64,000 nt of DNA. Source: Ustilaginoidea virens (Eukaryota; Ascomycota; Sordariomycetes; Hypocreales; Clavicipitaceae). Below, piece after piece: positions 1 through 13,469 of the stretch. The stretch covers positions 434,001-498,000 of the forward strand of contig NC_057321.1 of assembly GCF_000687475.1 (NCBI RefSeq). Direction: 5' to 3'. Below the pieces are notes generated by a model. The model had not been told where the DNA came from and did no database searches. It saw only the letters and a program-made list of their open reading frames with translations. Numbering within the stretch: position 1 is the stretch's first letter; every line of letters begins with the position of its first letter. Made by a program: the position numbers and the translations under genes.

Positions 1-3000
1 CAAACTATAGGCAAAATAGCGCTAACTGAGAATTAAAGCTATTAGTAGCCTCCTCATAAAGGAATTAACCACTTAATCCTCTAGGCCTACTGTAATTAAT
101 ATCCTTAGATTAGTCTTTTATAGTATACTATAATGCGCAGTATATACTTAAGATAATTTAACCTCTTTCTTCTCTATAAGCCTATAGGAGCTTATATATA
201 TCTTCTGCATTATACTCCTGCCTTATTAAAATTTAGTTCCCCCCCTGGCCTAGCTACAGACCCTACTGCCTAAGCTTTAGGACTTTACTAACCTCTTTAA
301 TAAGATAAAGGCCTCTAGCCTCCTACCGCACTAAGGCATGCTTAATTACTATATTAAGCTTAAACTGACCTTAGATGGGGGGCCACCCGACCTCCCATAG
401 GGACCACTATATAATATACCGTAGGACTAGTTACTTAAGGTTTAGAGATAGATAACTAACTTTATAGATAAAGAATAGATCTATATAAGCTCCTCATTAG
501 CAGTAGTACTAGTCCTACTCGCAAGAAAAGCAAACGGCAGATAGCATTTTTATGTAGATTATTAGGCCCTAAATAAAATTATAGCATAGGACTAATACCC
601 CCTTCCCTTAAATAAGGAGACGCTATATTCCCTATTTTAGGCGATATAGTTCACAAAGGTAGATATCTATACTGCATTCTATAAGATCTATATTGCTAAG
701 GGCGATAAATACCTAACTATATTCTAGACCTACTTTAGCCTCTTTAAGTAGTTAGTAACCCCTTTTAGCCTAACTAGGGCCCCTATAATATTCTAGCGAT
801 ATATCAATAGGGCCTTAGGGGACTTATTAGGGGATTTTGCTACTACTTACCTAGATAATATTTTAGTTTATACTAAAGGCTTATAGAAGGAATATATAGA
901 CCGCATTAGGGTTATCCTTAGGCGCCTATAAGATGCTAATCTAAATCTAAATCTCAATAAATATAACTTTACAGTAAAGGAGGTATGCTACCTTAGCTTT
1001 ATTATAGTAGTAGGAAAGGAGATCTAGCTAGACCTTAAGAAGATTAAAGTAATCTAGGAGTAGAAAGCCCTTACAAAATTATAAGACGTCTAAAGCTTTC
1101 TAGGGTTTGCAAACTTCTATTGCAATTTTATTTTAAACTTTTCCTACCTAATAGAGCCCCTAGTTTAATTAATATAGAAGGGTATCCCCTTTTAATAGCT
1201 TAAAGAGGAAGAAAAGGCCTTTTAAGCGTTTAAGCAGTACTTTATCTTATCCCTAGTTTTTACCTAATAGGACCTTAAAAAAGAAATAATCCTTAAGGTA
1301 GATAGCTTTAGTATAGCTCTTAGTAGCTGCCTCTCCTAGATTAGAAAAGATAAAGCGCTCTACCTAATTGCATACTACTCAATATAGCTTATAAAAGCTA
1401 AATAGAACTATACTATTTACGATAAGAAGCTGCTTACTATTATCTTATGCCTTAAGGCGTAGTTAGCTAAACTCCATTTTATTGCCGCTCTATTTATAAT
1501 CTTTATAGACTATAAGAACCTTAAGTATTTTGCTTAACTAAGGGAGATATTAGAACGCTAGGCGCAATAGGCTAAGACCTTAGCCCTTTTTAATTTTTAT
1601 CTTTAATACTAGCCTAGCTTATAAGCCTAATGCCCTAACGCCCTCTTGCAATAAAAGTAGAAGGCAGATAGTACGGCTTTAAGATTTAGCTAAATCCTTT
1701 AACTACTATCTATTTCCGCTATAGAGGCAGACCTAATAGAGGTCTAGCTAGACTAAGTAGAAGACCAGCCGACTATAGCCCTAGGTATAATAGAGAACAT
1801 GCCAATAGTAGCTTTATTAACTAGAGTCTCTCTACCTAGTAGCTCTTAGGTCTTTGCTAATATACACCTATAGGCGCTTTAGGACTAGGCTGTAGCTAAG
1901 GATGAACTATATCAGGCCTAGTAGAAGGCTATAGCAAATAAAGAATAACGATTCCCTATAAAAGCAAAGACTAGAGAGTAGATTATAGATTATACCTTAA
2001 ATGCCTATAGAGCGCTACTCTATTGGGGCTAGGTTTAGCTCCCTTCGTTTAAGCCGCTAATAACTATAGTAATCTAATAATGCTATGACTTTCCTACTAT
2101 AGGGAACCTAAGGAAGAATATAACCTTTTAACTCCTATAATAGGACTACTACTTCAATAGTATATCATCTAAGGTAGCTTAGTTTATTTAGAATTGCTAA
2201 TGCTATAGGGCGCATAAGAGCTGCTAGTTACAATAGGGCCTACTTTAGCCTTTACTGATCCTAGATTGTTTTTAGTCTTAAATCTCTATTAATTTTATAA
2301 CTAACCTTCTAGCCCAAGACGCCTTTAACCCGCATTACCTAATGGTTATTACTAACTGCTTATCTAAATACATTCAGCTTAAAGCAATACACTTAATATA
2401 AGCGGAAGATTATACAGAATGGTTTCTCGACTACTAGTAGCAGCACTATAGATTCCCTGCCTAGATTATCAGCAATAGAGGCTTAGACTAGGTTGGCCAA
2501 TTCTAGACTACAATATGCAAGGCTATTAGGACTAAATAACTCCTCTTGACTGCATACTACCTATAGACCAATAGTAGTATAAAGCGTATAAACCAGGAGG
2601 TTTAGGCTGTTTTACGCATTAAGGTAGCATTCGACCAATATAACTGGCCCTAATATCTCGCAACCTGCTAATACGCTCTAAATAACCACACTTCCTTAGT
2701 TACTAGATATAGTCTGAACTGTCTCCTAAATGGCTTCAACTCTCCTATTATAGCACCCCCCTCTAATATTATGCTAAGTTTAACGACCCCTAAGGGGCGA
2801 GTGGCGCGCTTTCTAGCTATAATACAGGAGGGGGGCGAATTTGCTTAGGCTGCTATTGCCTTTGCTTAGTAGCGGCAGTAGGATATAATAAACCGCTCCT
2901 AACGCCTAGCAGAACGCTACTAAGTCGGGGACTAAGTCTAGCTAAGCCTATAGAACATTAAGACCAACCGGCCTTATAAGAAGCTTGACTAGGTATCTGC

Positions 3001-3420
3001 TAAGTATACTATTGTAGCTATCCTATCCCCGCTTAATGTCTGACTTAATATTCCTAATGGTATCTACCTAGTTTTTTATATTAATCTTATAGAATGTGCC
3101 GCTTCTAACCCACTGCCGAGCTAAGTACTTATAAATACTAGGCCCAGCCCCCTACTAGTCCTACCAGAGGACTCTAATACCCTATACAAAGAATTCAAAG
3201 TCGAAGAGATACTAACTGCTAAAAACGCTTAGGGTTATAGCGGCAAGCATAATATACTAGTAAAATAGAAGGGGTATAACTCGCCGACTTAGGAACCACT
3301 AGAGAACTTCAAGGATACTATAGCGCGGGAGGCATTTAAGGTTAAATGGGGGGATATTTAGACACATAATGGACCCAGTCGAACCCTATAGCAACCCCAA
3401 TATAGAATAGATGAAATTTT
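1..3420 (+). pseudogene. Gypsy-A1 pol remnant (RT, RNase H, integrase, chromodomain)
   Basis: Pol of a fungal chromovirus, which would copy the element RNA into DNA and integrate it. In one frame the RT entry motif FYVDY is at about 550, and the catalytic box reads YLDN at 848-859 where the family has YLDD. RNase H lies at about 1200-1560 and integrase at about 2040-3060. A chromodomain at about 3200-3360 carries the pattern LVK-stop-KGY then EPLEN, where the stop replaces Trp. Dozens of TAG/TAA codons interrupt the frame at Gln and Trp positions. The second catalytic Asp is now Asn (GAT to AAT, a TpG to TpA change). No function can remain. Orthology to the other Gypsy-A copies is secure; exact domain edges are approximate. 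Confidence 0.88.
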
Positions 3421-3438
3421 TCCCAGAGAAGGGGGGTA

Positions 3439-3692
3439 TATTACAGACTCAGGCTATGCTTATATTATAGATTGACTGAGGCTCAGGCTGCGCCTATGCC
3501 TAGTCCGGAATAGATGACATAAGGTAGACGCGCGGGCCCATAGGGCAACATTAGGGCTCTAGCCCGCGCTACATACGGATGTATATAGACTGCGGAAGGG
3601 ACCCGATTCGGGCTCTTCTCCCTTCCTCCTTAGTTTTATCAATACATCCGATTAACGCCTATTCGCAGTCGCCCTAGGGCCAGTCCGTTATA
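3439..3692 (+). repeat. Gypsy-A 3' LTR (254 bp)
   Basis: The LTR begins TATTACAGACTC (family consensus TGTTACGGACTC, TG changed to TA) and ends AGTCCGTTATA. It matches the LTRs at 13470-13723, 17254-17507, 19063-19316, 51488-51742 and 56875-57129. The ends form short inverted repeats (ACGGACT / AGTCCGT). Confidence 0.9.
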
Positions 3693-6600
3693 AGAGCTTC
3701 TTTTTAGTCCTCATTGATTATAATATTAGATACTACCCTTGCTGGTAATACTAGCCTAACTCGATCAGGATTAGTAGCTGGCAATAGATATATTGCGGCT
3801 ACAGGTATTATCGATAATATCTCGGCTGTAGGTATTATCGCGGCTAGAGGTGCGGCTGCAGCCGGTATCCTGACTTCTATCCTACCGGGATAGGCCGGGC
3901 CTTCAGCATAGACAATATCTTTAGGATCGTCTATATTAGGGTTATAGTTATAAGGCTTAACGACCGTTAACCAGAATTTAATAGGGCTATATGGCATCTG
4001 TATAATATAGGTCTCACCTTTGAGGCTGATTAGCCGGTATAGCCTATGCTATCTACCCCTTTCTCTCTATATCCGTATATCTAACTATAGGGGTAGTCGG
4101 TGGATAGGCCGGGAATCTAGGCTATTTTATTAGGCGAAGGTATTGCAAACCTGTCGCTTAGTAAGGTATTTCCTAGCTTCGTTAGTAGCTTTTCGTAACA
4201 TTAAGGCATATTGTAATACTAATAAGCTAGGGGGTGAATTATCTGTGAGTCGAGGATATACTCTAAAGACTAATAACGTAGGCACTAGACTGTTAGGTCT
4301 AGTAGAATCGTTAACAGCCTTTACAGTAAGCTGTAATTTCTATTCCTTTATTATTAGGTCGCCTACTTCTTTATTAATAATTATATAGGCTCTGCGTAAT
4401 AGGGCGTGGTATCTCTTAACTTTACCAATACTATAGTAGGCTTTAATAGGGATTTCATCTATATTAATAGATAAAAGCTGGGCATTATAACGGAATTCGG
4501 CAGAGGCAAAATTTAGTCCGGTATTGTGAACTATCTAATCCGGCGGGCCGAGGTATATATCGATCTAGCATTCCTTAAGGGCATTCTAAATATCCCGGGC
4601 CTTCTATCTTTACGGGTTAAGAAACCTAACTGCCTAGAAGCTTATTACAGTATCTACGATGTATAATACCAGCCGATTATTAATATAAAGGATATCTACG
4701 ATTATCTTATAGTTAAATTAACAGTCATCCTTTAGAGTGAACTTAAATCGGTTAGGTGCTTTTACATTCATTTAGTATTGATGGCATATATGGGTAATCC
4801 TCTCGATAATATTGCAGTCAATATCATTATTATATCCGGCCTGTTAGAGTAATTTAGTAAGCCTATTAATAGAGGGGTGCCCGAATTGATAATATAGCTG
4901 ACGGATTTCCTATAACGATAGGTGGAAGGCTGCAGTATCCATGGCATTAAGAGTCCACTATAGATGTCTCTATTTCTTAATAATCGGGACCTTAATATCC
5001 CCTTAGATAAGCAGGTTATCAATATTATCTAGCTTTACGCTTATCCTATTTATATCCGTAATAGAATAAAGGAAGGGGGTATTGCTATTAAGAATGTGGA
5101 AGGGGATATTGCCAAATATCATCAGGACATTTAGTATACCAGAAGATGTAGCAAAACCTGCTCCAAAATTAATAGTATGCTACTTATCCGTTAACTCAAT
5201 CGTTAAAGATTTTATTAATCTCATCAGGGCTCTTGCTTAGCCTAGGCCTACTGTGGATAGGCCGGAGGCGCCAGTATCTAGTAAGATCATGCGGAAGGTA
5301 TAGTCACTATAGCGTTCTTCTTCTAGAAAGGCAGAATTACGGTCTAATAAGGGCATTCAGAATAGGTCAATCTATAGGAAGGTATATCGGCACGATTCAT
5401 CCTATAAGGCTTACAATATCTCAATAGATGAAGAAAGTAGCGGTTCTATTTGCGTAGGGGCTAAGAAATACTAAGTAGCTATAAATTATGGTGCGATAGC
5501 ATCCTCTATATCCTAATATATAACCCCTGCTATTATAACTTTAACATCTTTAACGATATTATTAAAATCAGCATCTTCGAGGGCTTGGTTGGCAGTCCCT
5601 TTGTATTCCTATAAGAAAACGCGGAATTTCTTATTATTAGGGGCGGTCTAATTAGAGCGATTCTTCAGCTATTATGCCTTTAATTCTTATTACTCTTTAG
5701 CAGTATAATTAGATGACTAATAACCTGATTTATTGCAAACAAAGCATCTTCTTTAACGGGGCCTAGCTAGAAAGGCGCGATTCTATTATTACCGTTAAGG
5801 GGGTCTATATCGTTGGGGGTATTAATACCGGTTGTGGGATTAACTATATCTACGATCTATAAATAACGCTATATTATCATTAATGTTAATATCTTCAACA
5901 TCCTAATGTTGCTAAGGCTGCTATTATTATTAAAGGAATTGATACTATTAAGTCATATAAGTAGTCTTATAGATAGAAAGGGATTACTGTAGGTTAGCGG
6001 CAAGGCCTTTAAATGTAGAGGCATAACGATACATAGCCTGGCTACACTCAGGGGTATCCCTTACAGCATTAAGTACTTATCGATAAAGCTCTATATCAGC
6101 TATAAAGGGGGGAAAAAGACTATAATATAGGTATTGAAGTTCCTCTAGTAGGATATTAAGGCATTTAAGCTTTAATTTGTCAGGATATTTCGCGATAGTT
6201 GATTGAAGCGTTATTCTATTCTAATGGTGCAAATAGAATTGCTCTATACTTTTATTCTCGAAATGGCTTTTAACTTTACGGACTATATCATCAAAAGTAA
6301 GGGTATTACAAATGCATTCGATATTATTAAAGTAATATATCTTAGTATCGCCGATTAGTATGATTTAAAAGGCTCTAGTGAGTGCATAATTGGGCAATCC
6401 TAGAAGGCGGTACTTGCTCTTAAAGGATACTACCTTTAGTATAAGGAAGTTATCTATTTTGCCGCTATATCTATCCTCTGTATAATAGCTGCATAAGAGG
6501 TCAAATATCTTCTTCGAAATATCGTTAAACCTAGCCTCTACATAGGCTCTTCAGGTATAATCTTCTTGGTGGTATTCTAGAGAGTATTTTAGAACGATTT

Positions 6601-7970
6601 ATCGGTTATTGCTTTACAGTAGGAAGTTTGTAGGGGCTTTATTTCCTCCCCTATTAGTAGGAGCTTCGTTTCCTCCCCTGTTAGCTGGGGCTTTATTTCT
6701 TCCTGTTAAAACCGTCCGTTTATTGGCCTGAGCAGGCCGATAGTACTAGGAGGGGTCCAGTGCTATGCCTATCTTTAGCATTGTAGGCATTTGAGCTAGT
6801 GGTTAAGGCATTTGTGCCTGTGGGTTGTGGCTGTGATACCATGATTCGTGATATCTAGTATTAGGGGCAGCTGTTTTATCAATATTAGGGGCTTGCCTTA
6901 TGCCGCTAGTAACGGCATATCGGGGAATATTGATATTAGCGACTTTAAGCGTGTTAATATTAGGACCCTCTATTGAGGGAAGCATATCGTCGGAGCGTAT
7001 AACCTGACCTCTGGCTCTTATAGGTATATTATGATTCCGAGGGGCATTGGGATAGCCGCCTTAGCTAGCCCGGCTAGGGGTATAACCCCTAGGGTATAGT
7101 ATTTAGTCGGTCGGGCTATAGTCATCGTCCGTTGTGTGCTGTTTTTATTATCGGGAGCTTTCCCCTATCTTAAATAGCGGCCTATTGTAAATAGGCGCTT
7201 TCCCTTTCTATTGTAGCAGCCGGCCCCTTTCTTCTTTAGTAGGAATAGGGGCCTTCTTTAATATAGATAGAGGGATAAGGGGTTATTATGCTATTAGTAT
7301 TACAAAGTCCCTAGGGGTCGAAGGGGCTTATAAAGGTCTTCGCGAGGGTAATCGCAAGGGTGTTTATAAGGGTATTCGTAATGGTATCCATAAGGGTATT
7401 CAAATAATTATGGCAGGAAGTAAATTCCTTAAGCTTGTAATAGAAGGGGTATTCTGGTTTATTTGCATCTCCTGTTTGGTGTAAGCCATAGGGACTGATT
7501 GTTCCCTGTCTGGGTTTAACCGGGATATAAAGGTCTTACGTATAAGTTAGAGGTCTATTTCTTCTTAAGGCCATTCAGGCATATACTCTTGTTGTATGCA
7601 GTGGAGAAGGGTCCTGATTGTTAATGATCCTGTGCTTTTAATATACACCCTATGTTCCTATAGGGTTGTTCGGAATTCCTGTAGAAGCCATTTATTGATA
7701 CGGCTAAATAGCTCCTCGGTCCACTTATTACAATCCTCGCGGAATTATTTCCATAAATCATCATCCTTTTTATTGCCTATTGTGTAACTATTGATAAGGT
7801 AGGCGATACAATTGTGTAACTATTTGTCTATAGCATTTGTAGGGTCAACTTGGTCTATTAAATCAATCTAGTCTTTTGTGATGATCTTAGCGAAAGGATT
7901 GAGCTTTTCCAGCAGTAGTGCCTCTATTGTGATATTAATAAAGGTAAGGATGAGGTGGAAAAGGCAGAAA
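3693..7970 (-). pseudogene. Copia-A3 gag-pol remnant (gag, protease, integrase, linker)
   Basis: Read leftward from about 7970, this is the Copia-A polyprotein. The gag N-terminus contains a DDDLW motif near 7760. A degenerate zinc-knuckle region lies near 5740, the protease lies at about 5090-5290, and the integrase core is at about 4150-4800. An Ala/Pro-rich linker rich in isoleucine follows at about 3720-4000. It aligns along its length with the plus-strand Copia-A1 polyprotein. Many in-frame TAG/TAA codons replace Gln and Trp. The start codon is not certain because the N-terminus is poorly conserved. It is interrupted at 3693 by Gypsy-A1. No working product is expected. Confidence 0.82.
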
Positions 7971-8486
7971 GATAGTGAGCGTTTAGCGTAAGTATTGAGA
8001 GGAAGTAATTAAAAGGAAGTAATTAATAAAGGAAGGTAGTAAATTAATAAAGAAGGAAGGAAGAAGGAAGCAATTGTCAGGTAGAATATTATAGGCGTTC
8101 CGATTGCTTATTTGACTGACGGTAAATAGGTTCTTTACCGTTATAAGGCTCTAAGTCGCTTGCGTAAGAACCTGCGTTTGTGTGCCTGCTAATAGTATCA
8201 CAATAGATTTAGCGTTCCGTAGTTCCCGTTACTACCGAAGATATTGTAATATTTAGCGATCGTTACTAACTGACACAATCAATCAGTGTAATATTTGGCG
8301 ATTATTCCTTATGATAGACGAGTAGGGAAGGTTAGATATAATCAATTTATCCCTTGGTCCGTAATATATAAGCCGTTTTCGACTGAATTAGGCTAAATCA
8401 CGTTCCTTATTAGCACGATCTTTTTAAATCGCCTCTTCTTGTTGTCCTAGCTAATCTATGAAGTGAACTTCAACTTCACTAATCAG
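7971..8486 (-). other. Copia-A3 5' leader between LTR and gag
   Basis: Non-coding leader of Copia-A3. It holds a purine-rich stretch (about 7990-8070), repeated GTAATATTTRGCGAT-like motifs near 8240-8310, and next to the LTR a conserved block with a short hairpin (8416-8431). The same block occurs at 21307-21409, 24672-24760 and 58150-58259. No gene seen. Confidence 0.6.
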
Positions 8487-9528
8487 TGTTGGTTTCACCA
8501 AGGGGTACCCAGTTGTACGTAGGGTTGCGCGCGTGGTAACATATACCGGGTGATCACCAAGCAAATGATTTAATTACTTTGCTAATGACTATCTAAGAAA
8601 GAGGAAAGGAAGCAAAAGAGGGTGTTAAAATCCTATAGTAGCCTACTAGGCTGCTGGCCTAATTCCCTACTGGCCTACTGACCTTCTGGCCCTCATACCG
8701 CCTCTTAGACTTACGGTAGTCTTACTAACCTTAGGCCTTTGCCTTTTACCTTAAGGATTTTCAGTGGATTATTTACTGTATATCAAGTAAGGTAGGCCTT
8801 GTTAAAAAAGGTGTGGCATTGCTAAATTAGCGTGGTGGCCTACTAGCGTGGTGGCGGCCTACTAGCGTGGTGGTTAGTCTACTAGTGTGGTGGTTAGTCA
8901 CTAGCGTGGTGGTTAGTCACTAGCGTGGTGGTTGGGGTGGCCGGATATAGCGGGGTTAGTCGGATATAGCGGGGTTAGTGACGAGCATTACGGGGAGCTC
9001 TCTTACTGGCTACCCTGGATGCCTGGGCCCACCCCTCCTTCGTGTATATATAGGATAGCTTTCCCCCTTCTTTCTAGATAGTAGAAGGGTAGCACAATCG
9101 AACCTGTTAATGCACTACATGCCTCTTAACTCCCACCTTTCCTGCGTTATTCTGGTTATCTTATACTTGCCTTGTCTTTACACTTGCCTCGCTTTATAGC
9201 ACTTGTATAGTCTTAGGACTTAGTGACGAATCTAGTATTTATACTAAGATTAAGTCACAGGTCGCAGACAGTCTTGTGCCATCTAGCTAGCTAGTAAGGC
9301 TTTGCTTTATAGTGATCTTTAGAATTGCAATAGAGGGTAATTACACGATGTGGCCTTTTTGTGCGTATGCCGTTGTCACGTGCATCGGCGCAGTCGGGCC
9401 GGGCTGCCCGCGTGCCCTACCGGGCTCAGGGGTAAAGGGGCAAAAGTGGCCACATCGTGCGCAGCAGTGCGCGCGGCACATCCGTCGCAATGTGCCCAAT
9501 TGGGCACCTTGCGACAGCGATTCCGACA
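8487..9528 (-). repeat. Copia-A3 5' LTR, split by a solo Copia-C LTR
   Basis: In the minus direction the LTR starts TGTCGGAATCGCTG (9528) and ends CCAACA (8487). The two halves, 9338-9528 and 8487-8622, together match the 343-bp LTRs at 45523-45865 and 58260-58602. The right half holds a GC-rich island and the palindrome GCCCAATTGGGC. Several small reading frames here are chance frames in the GC-rich LTR. Confidence 0.88.
8623..9332 (+). repeat. Solo LTR of Copia-C (710 bp)
   Basis: Begins TGTTAAAATCC and ends GAATTGCAATA. It is flanked by a perfect 5-bp target duplication GAGGG (8618-8622 and 9333-9337). It matches in inverse orientation the Copia-C LTR at 60521-61294, which is about 64 bp longer. 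It contains a tandem array of about 19 bp (8824-8940) with the core CTAGCGTGGTGG. A complete TSD with no internal region indicates LTR-LTR recombination after insertion. Confidence 0.93.
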
Positions 9529-12500
9529 AAAGGAGGCCCTATTATAATTAATAGCTTTTATATACCCTATAGTATTAGTAATTCCGAATAAACCGAGCTA
9601 CTTTAGATAATATACTATTAAAATAATAGTCCTATCGTAAGAGTTAGAAGGTTGTATTTTTCCCTAAGTGCCTTATAGTAGGGGAGTTATAGTATTATTA
9701 GATTACTATAGTTATTAGCGGCTTAAACGAAGGGAGCTAAATTTAGCCTTAATAGAATAGCACTCTATAGGTATTTAGGGTATAATCTATAATCTACTCT
9801 CTAGTCTTTACCTCTATAGGGAATCATCGTTTTCTATTCGCTATAGCCTTCTACTAAGCCTAATATAGTTCGTCTTTAGCTATAGCTTAATCCTAAAGCG
9901 CCTATAGGTATATATCGGTAAAGACCTAAAAGCCGTTAGGTAGGGAGACTTTAGTCGATAAAGCCGCTATTAGCGTATCCTCTATTATACTTAGGTCTAT
10001 AGTCGGCCGATCTCCTACCGGGTCTAACTAGATTTCTATTAGGTCTGCCTCTATAGTAGAGATAGATAGTAGTTAAAATACTTAGCTAAACCTTAGTATT
10101 GCGCTATCTGCCTTTTACTCCTATTGCAAGAGTGCATTAGGGCATTTGGCCTATAAGCCGGGCTAGTATTAAAGGTAGAAATTAAAAAAGGCTAATATCC
10201 CGGCCTACTGCACCTAGCATTCCAATATCTCCTTTAGTCGGGCGAAATACTTAAGGTTCTTATAGTCCGTAAGGATCGTAAATAGGATAGTAATAAAATA
10301 GAATTCAGCCGACTATACCTTAAAGCATATAATAATAGTAAGCAGCTCTTTATTATAGATAGTATAGTTCTATTTAGCCTTTGTGAGCTATACTAAATAG
10401 TATATAATTAGGTAAAGTATTCTATTCTCCCTAATCTAAAAAAGGTAGCTACTAAAAGCTATACTAGAGCTATCTGCCTTAAGGATTATTTCCTTCTTAG
10501 GGTCCTATTAGGCGAAGACTAGGTATAAGATAAAATACTATTTAAGCGCTTAAAAAGCCTTTTCTTCCTCTTTAAGCTATTAAAAAAAGATACCCTTCTA
10601 TATTAATCGAACTAAAGGCTTAGCTAGGTAGGAGAAGTCTAAAATAAAATCGCAGTAAAAATTTATAAAACCTAAAAAGCTTTAGATGCCTTATAATTTC
10701 GTAAGGGCTTTCTATTTCTAAATTGCTTTAATCTTCTTAGGGTCTAAGCGGATCTCTTTCCCTGCCGTTACGATATAGCTAAGGTAATATACCTCCTTTA
10801 CTATAAAGTTATATTTATCTAGATCTAAATTTAGGCTGGCATCTTATAGGCGCTAAAGGATAACCCTAATATAATCTATATATTCCTTCTATAAGCCTCT
10901 AGTATAGACTAAAATATTATCTAAGTAAGTAGTAGTAAAATCCCCTAATAAGTCCCCTAAAGCCCTATTAATATATCGCTAGAATATTATAGGGGCCCTA
11001 ATTAGGCTAAAAGGGATTACTAACCACTCGAAAAGACTAAAACAGATCTAAAATATAGTTAGGTATTTATTGCCCTTAGCGATATAGATCTTATAGAATG
11101 CAGCATAAACATCTACCTTTATAAACCACTTCGCCTATAATAGGGAACGTAATATCTCCTTAATTAAGGGAAAGGGATATTAGTCTTATGCTATAACCTT
11201 ATTTAGGGCCTAATAATCTATATAGAAGCGCTATTTACCATTCGCTTTTTTCGCAAGTAGGATTAGTACTACTACCGATAAGGAATTCGCGTAGATCTAT
11301 CTTTTATCTATAAGGTTAATTACCTATCTCTAAACCTTAAGTAACTAGTCCTATAGTATATTATATAGCAGTCCCTATAGGAGGTCGGGTAGCCTCCTGT
11401 TTAGGGTCGGTTTAAGCTTAATATAATAATTAAGCATGCCTTAGTATAGTAAGAGGCTAGAAGCTTTCGCCTTATTAAAGAGGTCGGCGAAATCCTAAAG
11501 CTCTAATAGTAGGGTCTATAGTTAGGCCAAAGGGGAAGCTAAATTCTAGCACAGCAGGAGCATAATGCAGAGGATATATATAAGCTCCTATAGGCTTATA
11601 AGGAAGAAGGAGGTCGAGTTATCTTAAGTATATACTATATATTATAGTATACCGTAAAAGACTGATCTAAAAATATTAATTATCGTAGGCCTAAAGGATT
11701 AAATAGTTAATTCCTTTATGAGTAGGCTATTAGCAGCTCTAATTCTCAGTCAGTACTATTTCGCCTATAGTTTGATATCGCAGTATTCTATCTAAGGCAA
11801 CCCTAAGATAATATCGCAGGTTAGGCCTAGGATAATATATAGCATTACAGTAGATAGCTATCTATTAATATCGATATCGACCTAAATAGTATAAATAATT
11901 AAAGGGGTAATATCCTATCGCTCCCCCGATTGGCTTTTAATATCTATTATAGTCCTAAGCTTCCTATAGAACGGTAGGTAGATAGGTTAGAGTCTTAACC
12001 TTTAGATAGTTTTTTCGCTTATTATACTATAATAATTATAATTAGAGTCAATTAGGGTATCAATAAAGGTAGAATTATTATATAATATCGGGACTAAAAA
12101 GGGGTATCTATCTATATAATCCTTAATATTATTAATCTCCTTTATATAGTAGTCCTATCGTAACCTAGCTAGGGGTTAGGTGCGTTTTTTAAGCCCTCTC
12201 GCGAGATTTGGCTTAAAGGCTAGTCTTTTCCCTAAGAATCGCTATTATTACTATCTTTAAGTTTAGCGATTCGTAAAGCTTTTACGGCCTTTAGGTCTAT
12301 AAAAGCCACGGTTATCTCTTATAGAGGCTAGGCTAGCCTTAGCTTATATTCCTATACTTTATAGCCAGCATCCCTATATCGGGTATAAAGTGATTTCTAG
12401 TAGTACTCTTTAAGGACTTCTATCGAAACCTATACCGCCCTTTTATTAGGCTACTTCTATTTACCTTTCGAACCTAACTTATAGACGCCTATTATAAGCA

Positions 12501-13390
12501 TATCACCATCCCTATCCTGAGCTATTATCTATAGATCCCGGGTATTAGCATTATAATCCCAAGAAGGGTCCGTGTAGCATTTTACGGTAAGGCTTATCTT
12601 TAGGTCGATAGCGATCTCGCGGTACCATATAACGGCTATATTATAATCCTTACAGGAAACCTTTAGGCTAATAATCTTTTCCGATATATAAGGGTTAAAG
12701 GCAGATTAGAGTATTTCTAGCTTAACCGACTTAAGCTACCTAAGCCCCTCCGCTAATACTAATTTTTCTTTAAAGCATATAAAAAAGGTAGAAAAGGGTT
12801 CTTTTAGCGCTTAATAAAAGGTATACTTAAGCTCGCTAATTATACATTCCTCCTAATATAGGTCCTTAAAGAATTACTATAGGTAATTAAAGAAAGCTAT
12901 AGAATAGTAATAGAGGGCTATACTATTCTTAAAGAATACCGCGACTTAAGATTAGACTATAGCTAAAAGGTTCTAGTAGATAAATATCTATTAAGTCTTA
13001 TTATTACCGATAAAGTCCCAATCGATCTCTAATTTATATTCTATAAAGGTCTTTATACAGTGAATATAGCCTTTTTACTATTAAAAGGTTCCCCAACTAG
13101 TATTAGCTTACACTTAGGTCGATTTCCTCTAGGATTAAGATAGAATTAGTCTAAGACTAATTAGGGGTCATTATAGGGGCTAGCGATAATTATTATTATA
13201 TTTAGTCGATAAGAGCCTATATCTAATACTTAGTCTATTTGGCCTAAGCGTATATCTAATGCTCACTCTCCTAGCTTTAGGATAGCTATTCTTAGAACCT
13301 TATATTGAGGACTTCTATAGTATTAGTAATTAACTCCCATTAAGCGGCTTATTAACGAGTGGAGGCATATCAGGCGTCGTCTAAGCCCGT
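9529..13390 (-). pseudogene. Gypsy-A2 gag-pol remnant
   Basis: Reading leftward: gag at about 13390-12150 with a destroyed zinc-knuckle region near 12370, protease at about 12110-11760, RT at about 11400-10780, RNase H at about 10600-10260, and the start of integrase near 9900-9550. The RT catalytic box reads YLDN near 10920. Stops are TAG/TAA throughout at Gln and Trp positions. The frame order and spacing match Gypsy-A5. There is no coding capacity left. Domain borders are estimated from alignment by eye to the plus-strand copies. Confidence 0.85.
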
Positions 13391-13469
13391 AGTATTCTAT
13401 AAGGGCCCTATATCTATTATCGGCAGTTATATATGATATAACAATAAGGGTTAAGAGAGTTTTATTAAT

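Larger units (their letters stand above)
1..3692 (+). mobile_element. Gypsy-A1 LTR retrotransposon (chromovirus), 5' part outside window
   Basis: The order RT, RNase H, integrase, chromodomain, polypurine tract and 3' LTR identifies a Ty3/Gypsy chromovirus. It is collinear with the complete copy at 51488-57129 and begins just after the protease, so the 5' LTR and gag lie left of the window. A G-rich polypurine tract (about 3425-3436) sits directly before the LTR at 3439. The element ends at 3692, where minus-strand Copia-A sequence resumes, so it was inserted into Copia-A3. It is heavily RIP-mutated and not able to move by itself. Confidence 0.9.
3693..9528 (-). mobile_element. Copia-A3 retrotransposon, 3' part outside window
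   Basis: A Ty1/Copia element on the minus strand. Its 5' LTR is at the right (8487-9528), followed leftward by leader, gag, protease, integrase and the integrase-RT linker, up to 3693. There the 3' LTR of Gypsy-A1 begins, so Gypsy-A1 interrupts it and the RT and RNase H lie left of the window. It is homologous to Copia-A1 (24232-31738) and Copia-A2 (45523-58602). A solo LTR of Copia-C sits inside its 5' LTR. Moderate to heavy RIP. Confidence 0.88.

Noticed and set aside
9312..9551. Small GC-rich reading frames on both strands (also 21562-21756, 45590-45916, 58327-58629)
   Set aside because: They repeat in every Copia-A LTR copy on both strands and end at LTR borders. They are chance frames in a GC-rich LTR.
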